The notes: generated by a model not told the origin, from the sequence alone. A stretch of DNA of 64,000 nucleotides from Ligula intestinalis (GCA_036362985.1 JAYGXS010000004.1:34807068-34871067); one strand, 5' to 3'; shown: positions 43,701 through 57,199, numbered from the stretch's first letter. Made by a program: numbers and translations.

Positions 43701-46700
43701 AGAAATGCAATCTGAAAATTTACTGGTCCAGTGTGAACTAAAAGTGTGTTTCAGGCATAGGAATGGAAAAAAATAGCAAGGTAATACAGAATGAGTGCAA
43801 ATACAATTTTTTTATCAACTAAATGCTTTTGAATAACATATAAACTTGCACTAAATGTGTCAAAAATGGATGATGTCACCTTAGGTACATTTGTTTCCAA
43901 ATTTTCAATCTTCGGACACATTTCCGTTTTTCATGCACGAAAATATTATTGGGTGCTTTGTTTAAATTTCTACTGACTATTGCAAAAATATTTTCGATGA
44001 AAATCAGATCCCGGATATTGAGCAGCATAAAAATACATTGGCGGCCATACATGGATAGCCTGGCTGTTTACTAAAAAGTTAGATTGCGGTTGTACTTTTA
44101 ATTAAATTCATACCATCTTGTGTATTTTGAAGAAATTTCCGTTTGACCGATTTTTTTAAAAATAATTTCGACAGTTTGAGTGCAATGAGCTGCAAACTGT
44201 TTTGTTAATGCTGCTGAACACTTTACGAGTTTTACGGTTTTGCTTTGTTTGTCCTTAAATACCAATTTTGTTCAACTATTATACTGAAAACTTAGAAATA
44301 AGAAATACCTCAAAAGTATTTATCTTAAAAATGAGTTCTTTAAAAATCCTCCTTTGATAGCGCCTGTGGGGGTCATGACTTAAGAATCGCCCAAACATGT
44401 CAACTCATTGCCGAGAAAAATTAATTTTCTGAACAAAATCCGAAAATAAATCCGACTAAGATTAATTAAAACACCTTTTTAAACAAGTTTCCCTCTCAAA
44501 ATTAATTTTTTTAGATATTTTGAATTCGCATATCTGTGTACGATACGCTTTTGAAGTTTAAGTCAAGATCAATATGGCATATTTTGACCGGTATTTGACT
44601 TTCCTAAAACGGAGAGGAAAAATTGTGCTGTAAATGAATTAGCTTACCCTTTCCGTAAACCAGAGCAGTTATAATACCTTCTTTTACTTCAAGGCAGTGT
44701 TCTTTGATTTTAATTGGACAACCTAGTGACCCAAAATATCTTCCAACATCCAGAAACATGATAATTTTATACTTCTTCCGTTTGGAGTTTTGATATTTAT
44801 TGATTGCCGTCTGTATTTTGACAACATTCGGATGGACTTAGTTTTCGAGGTTAATAAGAAAACATATGAGATTGCGAGGTAGTCCATCTAAAGTCAAATA
44901 GAGCTACTAATTTTGGCGTACTTAAATACATTTTTGCGTCTTGTAAGTTTATCATTTATCTTCAGGGCACCAAAGGTAACGTATTTGTAGTGCTATCATT
45001 TTTTACTGGATTCATCAACCCTCCCTCGACTCTTGTCCTGTTTCTCGTAAGAATACTTACGTCACTTTCATGGACGCAAAACGAAATTTTCCTGTAGCGA
45101 AAAAAAATATAATGAAACAATTTCTGCTCTTGGTGAATGTATTTTTATACTTCAGCACCCACAAATGTGAATCTTTTCTTCGTAGCGCTAAATAGCATAA
45201 AAAATTCCCTGGACATCAACCAAGGTTGGATTTCACCCGTTTTCACTGATATTTTTGCCAATTATATTGATCAAAATGGAAATCAATTCTAATAAACAGC
45301 ATTTTGCGCCTCAAGCCATTCCAATGAACTTAATAAACGACCTCAAGTTTGCTTTAAATCCCCCAATCCTGAACTTTTCATCAGATATGTCACCTACTGT
45401 ATTTTAACTCGTTCTTTGAATTTTTAACTCGAAATGAGGCTCAAAACACATCCTGGTAACCCAAGATCTATGTGTTATCTTGTTCATAATAAAAGGAAAA
45501 CATGCAAGATGGGGTGAAGTCCGAGTTTTCTGGATATTTGAGAAAACTCTAACGCTTTTTTATACTATAAAAATATCTCTTGATTTTCCGCATTTTGCTA
45601 TCACTTTGAGTTAATATAAGACGGAGATGTTCCAAAAAGGCCCCTCTAGACCCGAAAAGACTGATCTTAAGTTAGCAGTAAATATCAGCTGGAAACAGGT
45701 CCATAGAAATGCATTGTTTGCTTGAAAATTTATAAAGTGTTTTGCTTCAAAACGCTGATCATATTTGTTTTCATATACCAAGATTTTGAACTGTAAACCT
45801 AAACGACATATGCAACGCTGTCTTGTAGGGCTGCCTAAATATCGATTCACCCCGCCCAATTTTCGCACGGAATTGGTGGTAAGACATTTAATTTTTGATT
45901 AAAAGTTGTAAATAAATATGTAATTTTTTCGAAAGTTACCAAAGAGTTTTTAGTTTTAGCCACATATGGTTGTTTTAGTGAGATAAATAGAATGAACTCC
46001 ATCAACATAAATTCCTGTTGCTCAAGCAACTGACGTCTTTTGACCTTTTATTGGTGCCGTTTAAAGTAAAAAGGATAATCGGCCTACCAGAAAATGTGAA
46101 CTGGTTACTTTTTTAAGTCAACCACAAGAAGGACCCCTCATGACCATCCTACCATGTTATACCACACCGTGATGCTAGATGCCCACGAAAAGCAAGGTTA
46201 TACTAAATGCATGTACTAAGATAGTGTTATGTATTATATAGCTTCGACTAACGTGCAATTCAAAACAGATAGAAGATTTTAATTTTTTCATGATTATTGG
46301 CTACATTTTGATGCGTTTGCGATCATAGAGTCGAAGTTAGAAGTCGTTAAATATACCTAACAATTCTTAAGTATAAAGCGAAATGTGAGTTCTTTCATTT
46401 TTCGAAAAATATTTACGTATTCTATTTGAGAAAGTCAAAAAATGGTTGGAGGTTCCCATTTTGAATTTATTGTAGTCTCGAAAAAACGTCAAGTGTTTGC
46501 AAGAAAATATTTATGTAATGCAAATTTGAACGGGTTATTTTTTTAGAATTTTTCAAAACTAATTTTTTTCGTTCGTTTTTCTGAGCAATGAAATTTAACA
46601 TTTTGGCGAGAAGGACCTCAGCGGACATCCGCATAAGAACTTATATCCAACTAACCAATTTTCTTGCTACAATTTTTAGGAAGCACTTTATTTCGAGAGT

Positions 46701-49700
46701 TTTGGTAAGCAGACCATGATTTAACTTTGTGGAATAAAGTTATAAAACACACATTTGTAAACCATTCGCCAGAGTTTCTAGCAATGATCGAAATAAATTG
46801 TAATGCAAAGCGAGGATTGAACAAAATTATGGCTTTTTCCTACACACAAAACGATATTTTTTATGATTTCACCCGAAAAATGCCAATTATATGTATCGGT
46901 AATAGTTACCGTAAATGTAAACGTCTTTGGAGCATGCGTTTTTTTAAACCTTGATATTTATAAAATAACTGTTATATTTTCCCATTAAGTTCACATAAGC
47001 TGAATTTTGTTTACATCAGATTCCACATTTTCCTAATGCGATTATGCGGTTTTACGAAAATTTTTAATTTTTCTGTAATTTTCTGTCCATGGTTTCATGT
47101 GTGTCACATGCTGTTTATAAGGAATATGCATATGGCGTATTATATTAAGAAAGCTAAATCTGCAAAAGAACGATAAATGGATTAAACATACGGTACTATA
47201 AATAACCACATTGACTAGACTGATGCTTACTTGTGTTATGTGCCCTTGGCATACAGATGAATCAGCCATATGCATCTTTGTAGAGCAATCTTTTCTAGAA
47301 CTAGTAAAACAAACGTGAATTCAACTATCCGGATAACGTTAAGGGATAAAAAGTTTCGCTTTCTTTTAACTCGCCTATAATAAGTTTGTTTCTTACGAAT
47401 TGAGGGAAAGGAACACATTTCACGAACTTAAAAAATAAAAAGAGGGAAAAGAAGGCTTTTATTTGCCGGAATCATATCTTCAGTTACCTCAGCCTTCGAA
47501 CTTCTACTGGAGCCAGTTATGAAGGGGTAAACGTGGCAACAAACATCAACAAAGGTCATGGGGTAGGGCATTCAAGCAGTAGTAACAGCAGCCCTTAGTT
47601 GGATGTGCAGGACCTACATGCCAATGCCAGATCAATAGATAAATTAGCATTGTTTTCAACGGAGCCCCAGACTGAACTCAATTCGCGGCTTGGCTTGCTT
47701 ACGATGTGAGTGATTATGGTCGTGCTTACAACCTGGTTCGTAGATGTGGGCAGCCCTTAACGTTAGCTTTTGATGAAGTTCGCACGATCCAATAATACAT
47801 ACAGTCTTCCCTGTGTACTGCCGACCATAGTTTAGTTACGAAATTTGATACACAAAAACCAAATGTTTGCTAAAATGTAATTGTTCCTTCATTTTGATTC
47901 CCCTGCTGCGTATGATAGCTCTCGGCCGCTGTGCCATTCTGACACCTAGTCCCGCAGGAGTATGTTCGGTCGCCCTTGATGTGTAGCAGCATATACGGTG
48001 TCATAGGGGCCACTTCCGGTTGGGCCTTCCGGGCCTGACCAGGTAAACACTGACTGCTCATTTTCACAAACACGCTATAAAACAAATGAAACGAAAGTGA
48101 CGAGAATATATGTAGACTTAAATATATGTGAGTAGCCGCATTAAAAGTTGTGAACTTGCGAATATACTGTTGTAAATCGAAGGAACCATCTAGCCCTAAA
48201 AGTTTCCTTCAGAGTACTCCAAATTCTCCGAAAGTGGCAATTTCAGCAAATTCTCAGTTAATTTCAATGACTGCTTTTACTGTACAGGAAAAAGGCACAA
48301 TCCAAAACAGCCCCTGATTGTATCCTTGCACTCATATCCATTATGCTTTAATAGTATAGCAAACCAATAGAAGTAACTATTATCAATGGTTGAAAATTTG
48401 CCAGGCCCAGGTAACTGAATAGAAGGCAGAAGAACGTTCTCTGGGATCAGTTTTTTATTTGCCCGACGTTTGGAACTCTCACACGAGGCCATTTTTAAGG
48501 AACAAAAACGTACAACTCACTGCTTGATTAAGTCAGCTCTGCCGAGGATGACCTTGAGTTTCCATCGCTTGCTCCATTATGAAGCCATATAACGCTAAAA
48601 CATTTTATTTTTCTGCTGTTTTACCTAAAAGAGGCGACTGGAACCGAGATCAATCAAAAAAGTAGGAGAAAACTTTGTAAGGCTTATTTGAGGGGAGGCC
48701 AGTTTAAAAATCCAGGCTTGCTAGCTACTTCCCAAACCTGATTTTGGCAATTGAGAAGAATTTAACGTTTCAAATCCTCTGATTGTTTGTTGCGTTAAAG
48801 TGCAGTGGTCACGAAATTACACCCTTTTTCAGAGCCTTTTCCACGTACCTTTGCAAACAATCGGGGTGATACTTAAGAAAACGTAGGAACTAAGATAAGC
48901 AAAACTATTGCTGTGATTCTTTTGATGCTGGCTCCTTACCTTCAAAATAATCTGCTGAGTTGCAGAATCTATGTCAAGTTATCTATAAATCAACGCAGTT
49001 CAAAAGAACAAATAGGCGAACTGACATTTTTGTGGCAAATAAAGCAAGCTAGGGAACAAAGACACAATCATAGAAGGGTAATTGTCTCATATGCTACAGT
49101 AACGTCCATAAAACGGGTGGCTACATTTTATGACCACAGATTGGCAAAGAAAGTTACATTAGTCAGGCTAACGTATTGCGATATGCCTAGAAGGTGACGT
49201 TGTCCATTCAAAATAACTTGAACTTCTAAAACAGGATTTCCCTCAGAGTACACTAATTAGTTGTGCTACTTATGTTACGCATAATGTATCGTATGCCCAC
49301 TTAGATAATGGCTTGTGTGTGACGTTCATGTTCTTTAACCTATTCACCTAAAGGAATTGTAGTTTTCCGTTTATCGACCGAACAAATGGAATGCACTTTA
49401 GTGGGTATTTGATGGTGTTTAACAAGATGCGAATCGCAGAGCAGTTATAAAATATGTTATTCCACAACAAATGTACAACTTAAAAATGCTATCTTACTTC
49501 AACGTACTCACACATAGGCATATTATTGTGCAATGCTTCTATAAAATGCATGTCAGATATCAAAAAGAAATTCAAAGAGGACGGCCAACTTAATGATCAG
49601 CTGAAGCCGATCTGAGGTTTGCAGGCAAGCATAATGATTCACGTGCAGTGGAAATAACTATGAACTATACTGTAGGACAATTCATCTCGCCATTCCACCT

Positions 49701-50335
49701 AAATAATCCTCTTCAACCGCCAAAGAATTTCAGAATTTGAAAAAAAGGTGCGTATTAATCCACATTGTACACAAAAATACTACAAGCAGAATATCTGGTT
49801 GTTATTCCTAATAAGAGTCTTAAAAAAGAATGCATAAACATTTCGGAAAAAATAAAGCAACCTTCTCCCGAAATAAATTCAAAAAAGAAAAAAGCGATAA
49901 AATACGTTAAATTCATTGAAGTTATAGGTATCTGTGACCTTCGGCTTTCTCAGATAACTTTGCCAGATTCCGCTCCACATTGCACACCCAATAGCAAACC
50001 AAGGTTTATGCTTCGTTTTCCTTCATATACTTAATCCCTCTGGGCTGATATTTAATGGTATGGGAGCCCACTAAATTCTATAAAGCCAGTGAATTATGTG
50101 AGTTTCGTCGACTTCGCAATGCCTGAATTTTGAAGTTAGCGAAGCTGCCCTCAATAAACGACTTCTAATTTTATGTATAATTTTACGAATTTCGGTTAGA
50201 GAGACCTGTTACTAGTTAACCGTTGTCACCACAAACAGCATTTGCGATCCAAAGTCATTGAAGGTAAACGCTGGTGGATCAAATAGACAAATGGAAAAAC
50301 ATTGCTATTGGATTTCTCAGAGGAATGTGATACCG
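37785..50335. other. Long AT-rich stretch, no recognised gene
   Basis: About 12.5 kb in which I recognise no protein. Frames such as 43131-43466 (111 codons), 39921-40298 (minus, 125 codons) and 48277-48492 (minus) resemble no family I know. A more GC-rich patch at 47490-48070 may be an old repeat but was not identified. A CCCTAA-like degenerate tract at 38880-39010 is listed separately. Confidence 0.5.
38885..39005. repeat. Degenerate CCCTAA-like tract
   Basis: Many near-copies of a C-C-C-T-A-A-like hexamer lie close together (ACCTAACTCTAACGCTAAAC, ACCCTTAACTTAAGC, GTTAACCCTAAGC), with unrelated bases between them. Similar traces occur near 50350-50420 and 51229-51300. This may be a decayed interstitial telomere-like array or an unrelated simple repeat. 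Confidence 0.4.
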
Positions 50336-50344
50336 TGAATTCCA

Positions 50345-50425
50345 ACGTGTTATATCCCTAACCCTATACTTAAACCTTAGCAAATACTGAAAACAAGTTC
50401 CTACCTGCGTATTAACACTAATCTT
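50345..50425. repeat. Degenerate CCCTAA-like tract upstream of a PLE remnant
   Basis: TATCCCTAACCCTATAC, AAACCTTAGC and GCGTATTAACACTAATC recall decayed CCCTAA units. The final part, near 50408-50425, resembles GCGTATTAACCCTAACTAT at about 51227-51245, on the other side of the PLE remnant. Confidence 0.35.
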
Positions 50426-50429
50426 AAAT

Positions 50430-50765
50430 TTATGACGAAGCCAAAGACCCGCTACCGTTGGCAGAACAATCATGTGTGGTCTAGAGCATACCCTGCCAAG
50501 ACTGTGATGCAACGTTTGTTGCTGAAGCGGGCAGACGCCTGGGCACAAGACTTCACGAGCATCAACAGGCAATCAACCGCAAGAAAACAGTATATAGTCT
50601 ATAACCACGTCTTTGCCTTTCACAAAGAAAGGGTCCTTGCCCGAGCCAATGAAAAAATAACTAGATTGCTGCTGGAAAGTTAATCGTAGACTGGTACACT
50701 CAAGAAAGCCATAGACCTCAGTCCCGCCTACCAGGCGTTGCGCAGAAGGCTCAAGTCAATTTGAA
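50430..50765 (+). pseudogene. Penelope-like element, GIY-YIG and C-terminus
   Basis: Plus-strand frames give DPLPLAEQSCVV, then after a stop SIPCQDCDATFVAEAGRRLG and TRLHEHQQAINRKKT (about 50485-50590). This is a GIY-YIG domain with FVAEAGRR in place of YVGETGRR. After a frameshift come FAFHKERVLARANEKITRLL and AIDLSPAYQALRRRLKS (about 50708-50758), the standard PLE C-terminus. The sequence is quite well conserved despite a stop and frameshifts. Its ribozyme-like motif lies at 51096. Confidence 0.8.
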
Positions 50766-51084
50766 CAAGGCCAACAGGAAAGCAAAATAAACTCGAATGT
50801 GGAATAGGACCGGCTTCGGAGGTAAAACAGTGGTAGAAGCCGGCAAGGACTTAGATCATTGCTGCGCCAACGAGGTTGAGATCAACTCAGGCAGGCAGGA
50901 GCCTTCGTCAGTCGACGATGAGTAAGTCAGCCAGTAAACTGACTTGCGACAGTGGAAACGTGAACAAAGATCACACGAGCTCACCAGCGATCAATATCAC
51001 GGTCAGTCAATATCGATAACGCAGGCCAAAGTTTGTGCATGGAGCATGGCAAGGTTGCAAAAGTTCCGGTGAACAGGAACAACC

Positions 51085-51165
51085 ACCCATTAACTCTGAC
51101 GGTGGAACCGAGTGAGTGTCCGAAATGTCAGTCTCAAAATAAAATGGTCCATGTCCTCGTACATT
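51085..51165 (+). ncRNA. Degenerate hammerhead-like motif at the PLE 3' end
   Basis: CTGACGG (51096-51102, one change from CTGANGA), a weak helix II (GGA/TCC plus mismatches), GAAA (51122-51125) and TGTCAG, followed by the AAAATAAAA tail. Helix I can form as AACT with AGTC. It lies about 340 bases after the PLE C-terminus on the same strand. Likely inactive. Confidence 0.5.
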
Positions 51166-51226
51166 CTTCTTCCTCTTCTTTGGAAGAGGGTGAAAACGAT
51201 ATGATATCTGGACCACGAATTTTCAC

Positions 51227-51300
51227 GCGTATTAACCCTAACTATGAACTCGTTTTTGATCTTAACCAAAATCAATTCCTAAGGCTAACCCTTAATTTAT
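51227..51300. repeat. Degenerate CCCTAA-like tract downstream of a PLE remnant
   Basis: TATTAACCCTAACTATG, TCTTAACC and AGGCTAACCCTTAA recall decayed CCCTAA units, directly after the PLE tail. See the matching tract at 50345-50425. Confidence 0.35.
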
Positions 51301-51309
51301 TATCTGTAG

Positions 51310-52325
51310 TCCAGTGTCATTTTGTAAACGCGAACGGATGATCTACTTTCGCTGTATTGACAAAGAAAACCCTTTTTCTATGTGCTTTTATTTTTCAGTA
51401 AATGAAATCATTACTAAGCTCCGTTGATGTTCAAATTATTTGAGGGTTTGCTGATTGGGAGTTTACAACAAGTAAACTGACGCAAATTTGGCAAATCTAC
51501 AGCGATGTGATCAGCATAAAAATAGTTTGGCATGAGATTCAAAACGTATGTAAATTGCGGAAATAAGACTTTGTTTTTTGCAGTTATTCCATAGTATTTA
51601 AATATTTCTTCTATATTTCCTCTTTATAAACTGGTTACCTATAAAATTTTGAAAATAGTAGGAAAAAACCTTGTAGGTGGAGTAATGATAGCTTATACGT
51701 TGTGAGTTCAGAATAGAAATTAGGATAGACTTTCCTAATCTGTATTATCCTTTAACGTATTTCAGGTAAACCCTATTATCACCTTGCAGGTTTCTTGAAA
51801 TTTATGAACGATAGAAATGTTCGTTAAGAGGTCGTCTAGTTCAACTGACCATATGTCCAACTTACCTCTTAAGAGTTAAATTAGTATAGTCTGCGGCTTT
51901 AAGTGCCGCCCACAACTTCAATTTACTTGCAAAATACCTAAATCCAAGCGATCACGGGAGGCAAATTAGACTACCTGTTTACTTTACATCTACTTCTAAA
52001 AATCTGCTTCTCTGCCTACCCTATTTCCCCACTCCTACTCCTCTCCAAAAAAACCACATTCATTGTTTCCGTATGAAAAACGTGCTAGAAATAGTGGTAT
52101 ACTTGGAGACTACATTGGCAATCCGTTAGAGAGCAATGTAGAAATTATACGAGTTCAACTCAAAACGTCCCACTCACAAGCAGAATGCCCGGATGCTTTT
52201 AAATGGTATGAGGGTAAGAATCCCCCAAAGTACTAAATGCGTCATGGTAGGAGATGGCGAAGCCGTGAAGTAGCGTCAAAATTGACCGCGTTAGACCATT
52301 CCTCAATCACATGTCTATAGTAATA
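51310..52325. other. AT-rich DNA, no recognised gene
   Basis: No convincing coding remnant. The upstream part of the gypsy-type element (RT, RNase H) would be expected here but was not recognised. Confidence 0.4.
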
Positions 52326-52328
52326 GTG

Positions 52329-53062
52329 GATACTTGCCAACGTGGCTGGAAGGTTTCATCGTCACGTCAGTTACTATTGAGATCACGGAAAGAAACCGAA
52401 ATAACTTATCTAAAGCTATGGCATCCCGACAAATTTTGATGGATAATGGCACCTAATTTCTGCAATCGAGGTTCCTAAAATTGTGCCAGCAAATGGAAAA
52501 TCCGATATTTGTTGTCACCAGCATTTTATCTCCAGCCGAAAGTCTAAATGACACATTAAATAAAACTATGCGAAAGATATGGGACGCTGGCGTAAAAATG
52601 GACTGCCTCAACAGATTCCTTCGAGCATACAGACCCCGAAAAGTGATTTTTATGGCAAAAAACCACCTGAGCGTTTTTTGGGCTGATAACCCCACGTATG
52701 ACCACTGTAGTTAAAACTGGAGGTTTGCGTTTCCAAACTACCAAAACACTTCTTTGAGGAGGGAAAATAGGTCGTTTGCTCATAATCACAAACCCTGCAA
52801 TAAGCCGTGAATTGAAGTCTTTTTCAGGAATTCGGAAGGTGCTCTCTTTGAGGTAAAAACGGCAACGGGAAGAATCAAACGGCGCACGACCGAAATGACA
52901 CGCAGATACTCAACATATACCCAAATAGCCCTCGATGTGTTATGTGACACTTTTGTGGTGGAGACCTCTAAGGTAGACTGTAAGTCGTCACCACCGCCCA
53001 TCCAAAAGAGTCACAGAAAGATAACAACCACTAAAAAACTCATCGTGGACCCGAGAGTATGA
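52329..53062 (+). pseudogene. Gypsy-type LTR retrotransposon: integrase trace and Pol C-terminus
   Basis: The frame near 52331-52490 reads LPTWLEGFIVTSVTIEITER, then ASRQILMDNGT, a stop, and FLQSRFLKLC. This fits the integrase core pattern RWxEAFPVTSVTAET ... DNGTQFxSRxFxxLC, in which the D of DNG is catalytic. A separate frame at 52853-53059 runs TATGRIKRRTTEMTRRYSTY, then LDVLCDTFVVETS and SSPPPIQ, ending at TGA. Its charged start and proline-rich end resemble the C-terminus of gypsy Pol (VDRLKPA ... SPPPP). The stretch between is unreadable. Support comes from the LTR-like sequence directly after it. Each piece alone would be weak. Confidence 0.5.
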
Positions 53063-53460
53063 TATCTGAAGTCTATTTTTCAAAAGCGTAAGGAGTTACA
53101 AAGAGGTCAGCCGAACGGAACTCATGGTGCACAGCCAGGTGACTCATGTTAGCACACATGCCACCCACGTTGTTGCTTCGAGCGCACGTGACGACCGCCC
53201 ACACGCGCCACGCAAATATTCTGTCAGAGCACATAGCGTGGGCAGTCACCAATCAGCCTGTGACAAGCCGCAGTCCAGACTGTTCCAGAATATCCGTCGC
53301 AGGCCATAGGCCAGGAGTGTTCCAAAAAAACCAGGACCCCACAGCTTCGCTGGAGAGGACAAACTAATACGTCCGCTGCCTCCGTGTGGTCTTGAATAAA
53401 TTTATCTTATCAGAAGCCGGCTATTTGTCTTCTTTCTGCTGACTGCTCGGAGATACAACA
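53063..53460 (+). repeat. Probable 3' LTR of the gypsy-type element
   Basis: A GC-rich block follows the presumed Pol stop and ends with a TCTTGAATAAATTTATC poly(A) signal region (AATAAA at 53395-53400), AAGCCGGCTATTTGTCTTC and a terminus GATACAACA, as in LTR U5 ends that finish in CA. The TG start was not pinned down and no second LTR was found, so this is a solo or half-element LTR. Open frames in this block are probably by-products. Confidence 0.5.
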
Positions 53461-54595
53461 CAGTGATTCTATAGGGAAAATATAACTCCAGTAGAGAAAA
53501 GGGCAGCCAGAAATAGTGGTCGCTAAACGCACTTTTCTAGTGGATGCTGACTAGCCTAAACATGGACATTTCATTAATAAAAAAGGAACCCACAATGCAA
53601 AAGGAGAGCACGTGGGAGCAACAAACAGCCTTTTAGTGTGCGCGAGGATAAGGCAGTTGGATATTACTCCATAGAAAGCCATTTGTAACTACGCTAGATT
53701 GCCCGAAATGCAACTTCAGTCTACATATTGCGGCAGGTGAAATCCAAGAATGGACCCAGCGAGTATCTGGAACGACCTTACACTTAAATTTTCAGTCATT
53801 TGCAATTGCCTGCGCTTGCATAGTTTCCAGCTGTCCTGCTAACAGTGAGTACAAATACTCTGCAGAAGCCATCGAGTTTTTGAACTAAAATAGGATTGGG
53901 TTAGCAACAGAAAAGCAAATTGAATCTCATTTACTTGCCAATGAGCCAAATTAGCAATAAGTCATCAAATGGAGCATCGTATTTGCCGAGTTGTTTTTCA
54001 GCAGACTTTGGGAAAAAATGCCGTATATTATCGATGCAAATGTAGATATATGAAAATGCCTACAGTGTGTGCTGCGCACCCACCAGAACATTAGGTCAAT
54101 GACAGTAAAGGTTGCCAAATGATTATAATGTCAGCTAAACTTTTCATCTTCACATTTGATAAACCGTTTCTTTGCTAATTGGATTGATTACGTATACAGT
54201 TTACTCACGTGAGCTGTCGCATTCTTACTCATGCTAATTTTTTAGTCAGAAAAAAAAGCATTAAAAGTAAGAAGTTTTGCAAATATGCCCATGTTTACTA
54301 GGAAAGTCAATTCATCACCGGGCATGTCCAATTGCATTAATGATGGAGATAAGACATTTGGAAAGGATTTATAAGTGTCTCCCAATTTTAATTAATCGTT
54401 TCACACCGCTCACATGACAAAATCAGCATCGAACGGTAAATGGACGGCAAGGAGGGGAAAGAATAGGATAGGTTGTACGTATTGGGCATAAGTCAAGTAC
54501 GCAGGCTAAAAATCACTGTCACGTGCACTAAGTGAACAAACGTCACCAGGGTTTGGGAATGATATGTGATCAATATCTGGCGTCGGTACCGGTCA
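53461..54595. other. No recognised gene
   Basis: Mixed AT-rich sequence between the LTR and the next PLE remnant. Nothing recognised. Confidence 0.45.
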
Positions 54596-54599
54596 CGGA

Positions 54600-54860
54600 A
54601 GAAAGTCTTTATTGGCGTTTACTGACAGCGCTGAAATTGCTAGCCATAAAGCCACTTTTTTGGTTTCTTAATGATCGACACGGCGATTCGTATCAACATG
54701 GTGTGTGATAAAAGAACTTGATAACGGTCTTCTTTTACCTTTACTTAATTTGGCAAATATATGTTCACGTATCATCCCTCCCAGGCACCTCATCGTTTGA
54801 CCAACGTGTTTTGTTTCAAAACGGCAGGAAAAAAGAAAGTGCACATATTTTTGCACAGTT
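54600..54860 (-). pseudogene. Penelope-like element, GIY-YIG fragment
   Basis: On the minus strand from 54856 the frame reads KYVHFLFSCRFETKHVGQTM, then IREHIFAKLSKGKRRPLSSS and FITHHVDTNRRVD. It lines up with the intact copy at 22.8-23.9 kb: C-I-Y-S-F-T-C-S-C-G-A-G-Y-I-G-R-T and then VREHIPAWLGKGQLKGV and LAHLVDSDHRVD. It therefore belongs to that younger lineage, not to the older 9-14.6 kb group. The RT part is missing upstream. Confidence 0.72.
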
Positions 54861-54869
54861 TTGCGCCGT

Positions 54870-57195
54870 ACTTAGACTTGTTCATGACTCCTTTCCTGGT
54901 CTGGTCAGCGCTGGTTTGGTCTGGTCATTTCACTTCAAAGTTCTCTAAGGCTGTCAGGATGGGTCCTTGTCAAGAATTTTTGCTTCTTGGAGCCTTTCTT
55001 AAATAATGCTGGTAGCAGTTTAACAGAATCGACTTAAGATAATCAATATGTCCAATATCGTGTATTTTAAAACGACAATGATGATTTACTGGTTGAACGT
55101 TTCAGAGAATCGAAATCCATCTTGTATCTATTCGTTCAGTTGTGATTGTTTGCACATATTATTGAAACGCAAATCTTTCAGGATATGCAAGACGACCGAG
55201 GACCGCAACTCTTTGCGACAAGCTCCGCAAAAACTTTCTGTCCAACTCCAATTATCAGTGCAATTGTACAGGCCCGATGATGAATCACCAAAGGTTTATG
55301 TTTCTTTCAAATAATCTAATAAAATAAATAATCTGTCCCATTATTTTGACTTCTGCGCTATATTTTAGTTGCCTCTTTATAAATCCGCTCTTGTGCACCA
55401 AGTGTCACAGGGCATCGTGCAAATAATTTCTTGCTGTAATTGTACAGCCTGTTTTTAGAAAAGCCCTCATGGAACAAGCCAATTAGTAACTTTGAGAGTT
55501 AAAGGAAAATAACAAGAATCAGCTCAACCCACGGTACTGCAAGTTGCGTATGATTGATAATCAATCGCAAAATCAGCAGTAATGTACGCACAAAATCTTT
55601 GAAATAATAACTAACAACCAATAAAACTCAAGTTCTGCAGAATTAAGACTGCTATAAGCACTCAAGTTAAGTATGCTCGTCAGCTGAATGAATAATTATA
55701 CCACCTCCTTCATATCATAATGTATTTTCTTAAGTCAAAATATGTCACATATATTACCCATATTGGGTTTAATTTAGTTAAAAACTGGCTTTTAAATTTC
55801 GGCATATTTTATACTAAACAAAAAAAAGAAGAAATACATAAAGGGCATCTATTAACATTACTTTTCGAATCTCATTTGTTATGAACATGGCAGATTAAGA
55901 AATATTTGATAACTGCCCGAATTGCCAAATCGTCTAGTCAAAAACGTATGCAACAGAAATCTGATATTTTGACTAAGATTTAGTAACGAAAAATGTTAAA
56001 AATAAAATGGAGAATTTCGAAAAAAATTTTTGAATAAACTGAAAATGAAAAATAAAATTATGGCTGGGAATCAAAGAACGCATTCTTCGCTTTAAACTGA
56101 AATATTTGACCCCATAGATTTGAGCATGCAAACGCAAATAGGATTGGCCGAATATATTTCGAGAATTCACGAATATTTTAAGCTTATATCTGCGTCATTT
56201 GTAACGTGCAAATGAGCTGAAATTATACTGTACAAAAGGGAATATTTTCACATGGTTTAGATTTAGCAAGCTAACTTTTCCCTTTTTGATATATAACTAG
56301 TTTTGGTTACCGTCCCAAATCATTGATGCGAAAAAAACCGTGGACAAAACTCTCACTTTATATTGTGACAGTTAACTTCAGACATTGGCAAGAAAATAAA
56401 TTTTAAACTGAAACTTTTAATTTTTCCGAAAAAATGTGATAAAGTGACCCTACCTTAAAAAGAACTTCATAACCTGAAAACCATATTTCCTGGTTCTGCA
56501 AGAGATATCGTTTAAACTCTTTTTGATTTTTAGGTTTTCTCATAACATAGTGCATATGATTAAAAGGCTTGATGCTGTCGTACTTTATACATTATGAAAT
56601 GGCTTACATCTCAGACTAGTTCTAATTTGGCCAGCACTAATACCTAGTTTCCTCAATAGACAAAAATAAGGAGACAGGTTCCCCCGCGAAATATTTTCTG
56701 AAGATTAAGATGCAAAACGTGATTCTTTATACGCTTAAATCTTATTTTACATTTCTTCATTATTTTTATACAAAATCTAAGCTTCAGTATGCTAATCGGT
56801 ACGTTTTGTCATAGCTCGACTACCAGCACAAAGTCATTTAGAATGCCGTCTAAGCAGTTCAGGTTTGTAAGTTCTAGTCAGCATTTAATGCTTCATTCTG
56901 TAGAGTAAAACATAAACGTTTAAGGTCTCTGAGAAATACTCACAGTTCTATTTACAACCCATTTATTGGAACTCGCGATTTGGCTCTCAAAAGCTCTGCA
57001 GTTTTACATAGATCCGAGAAATGGTGGTCCTTGAACATGTTTACTCTGTCTGTATATATTTATAACCGTTGCTGTCGTGTGTTCAAATGGGCCAACTTAT
57101 CGTGCTCTGAGCACCCCTAAGAAAAAATGGAATGAAAACTGGGCTAAGCAGTTATGGCTTATTGGCCATCGTTAAGTCAGTTTTATCCATCTGCA
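54870..57195. other. AT-rich DNA, no recognised gene
   Basis: No recognisable gene or element. Short frames only. Confidence 0.5.
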
Positions 57196-57199
57196 CGCT

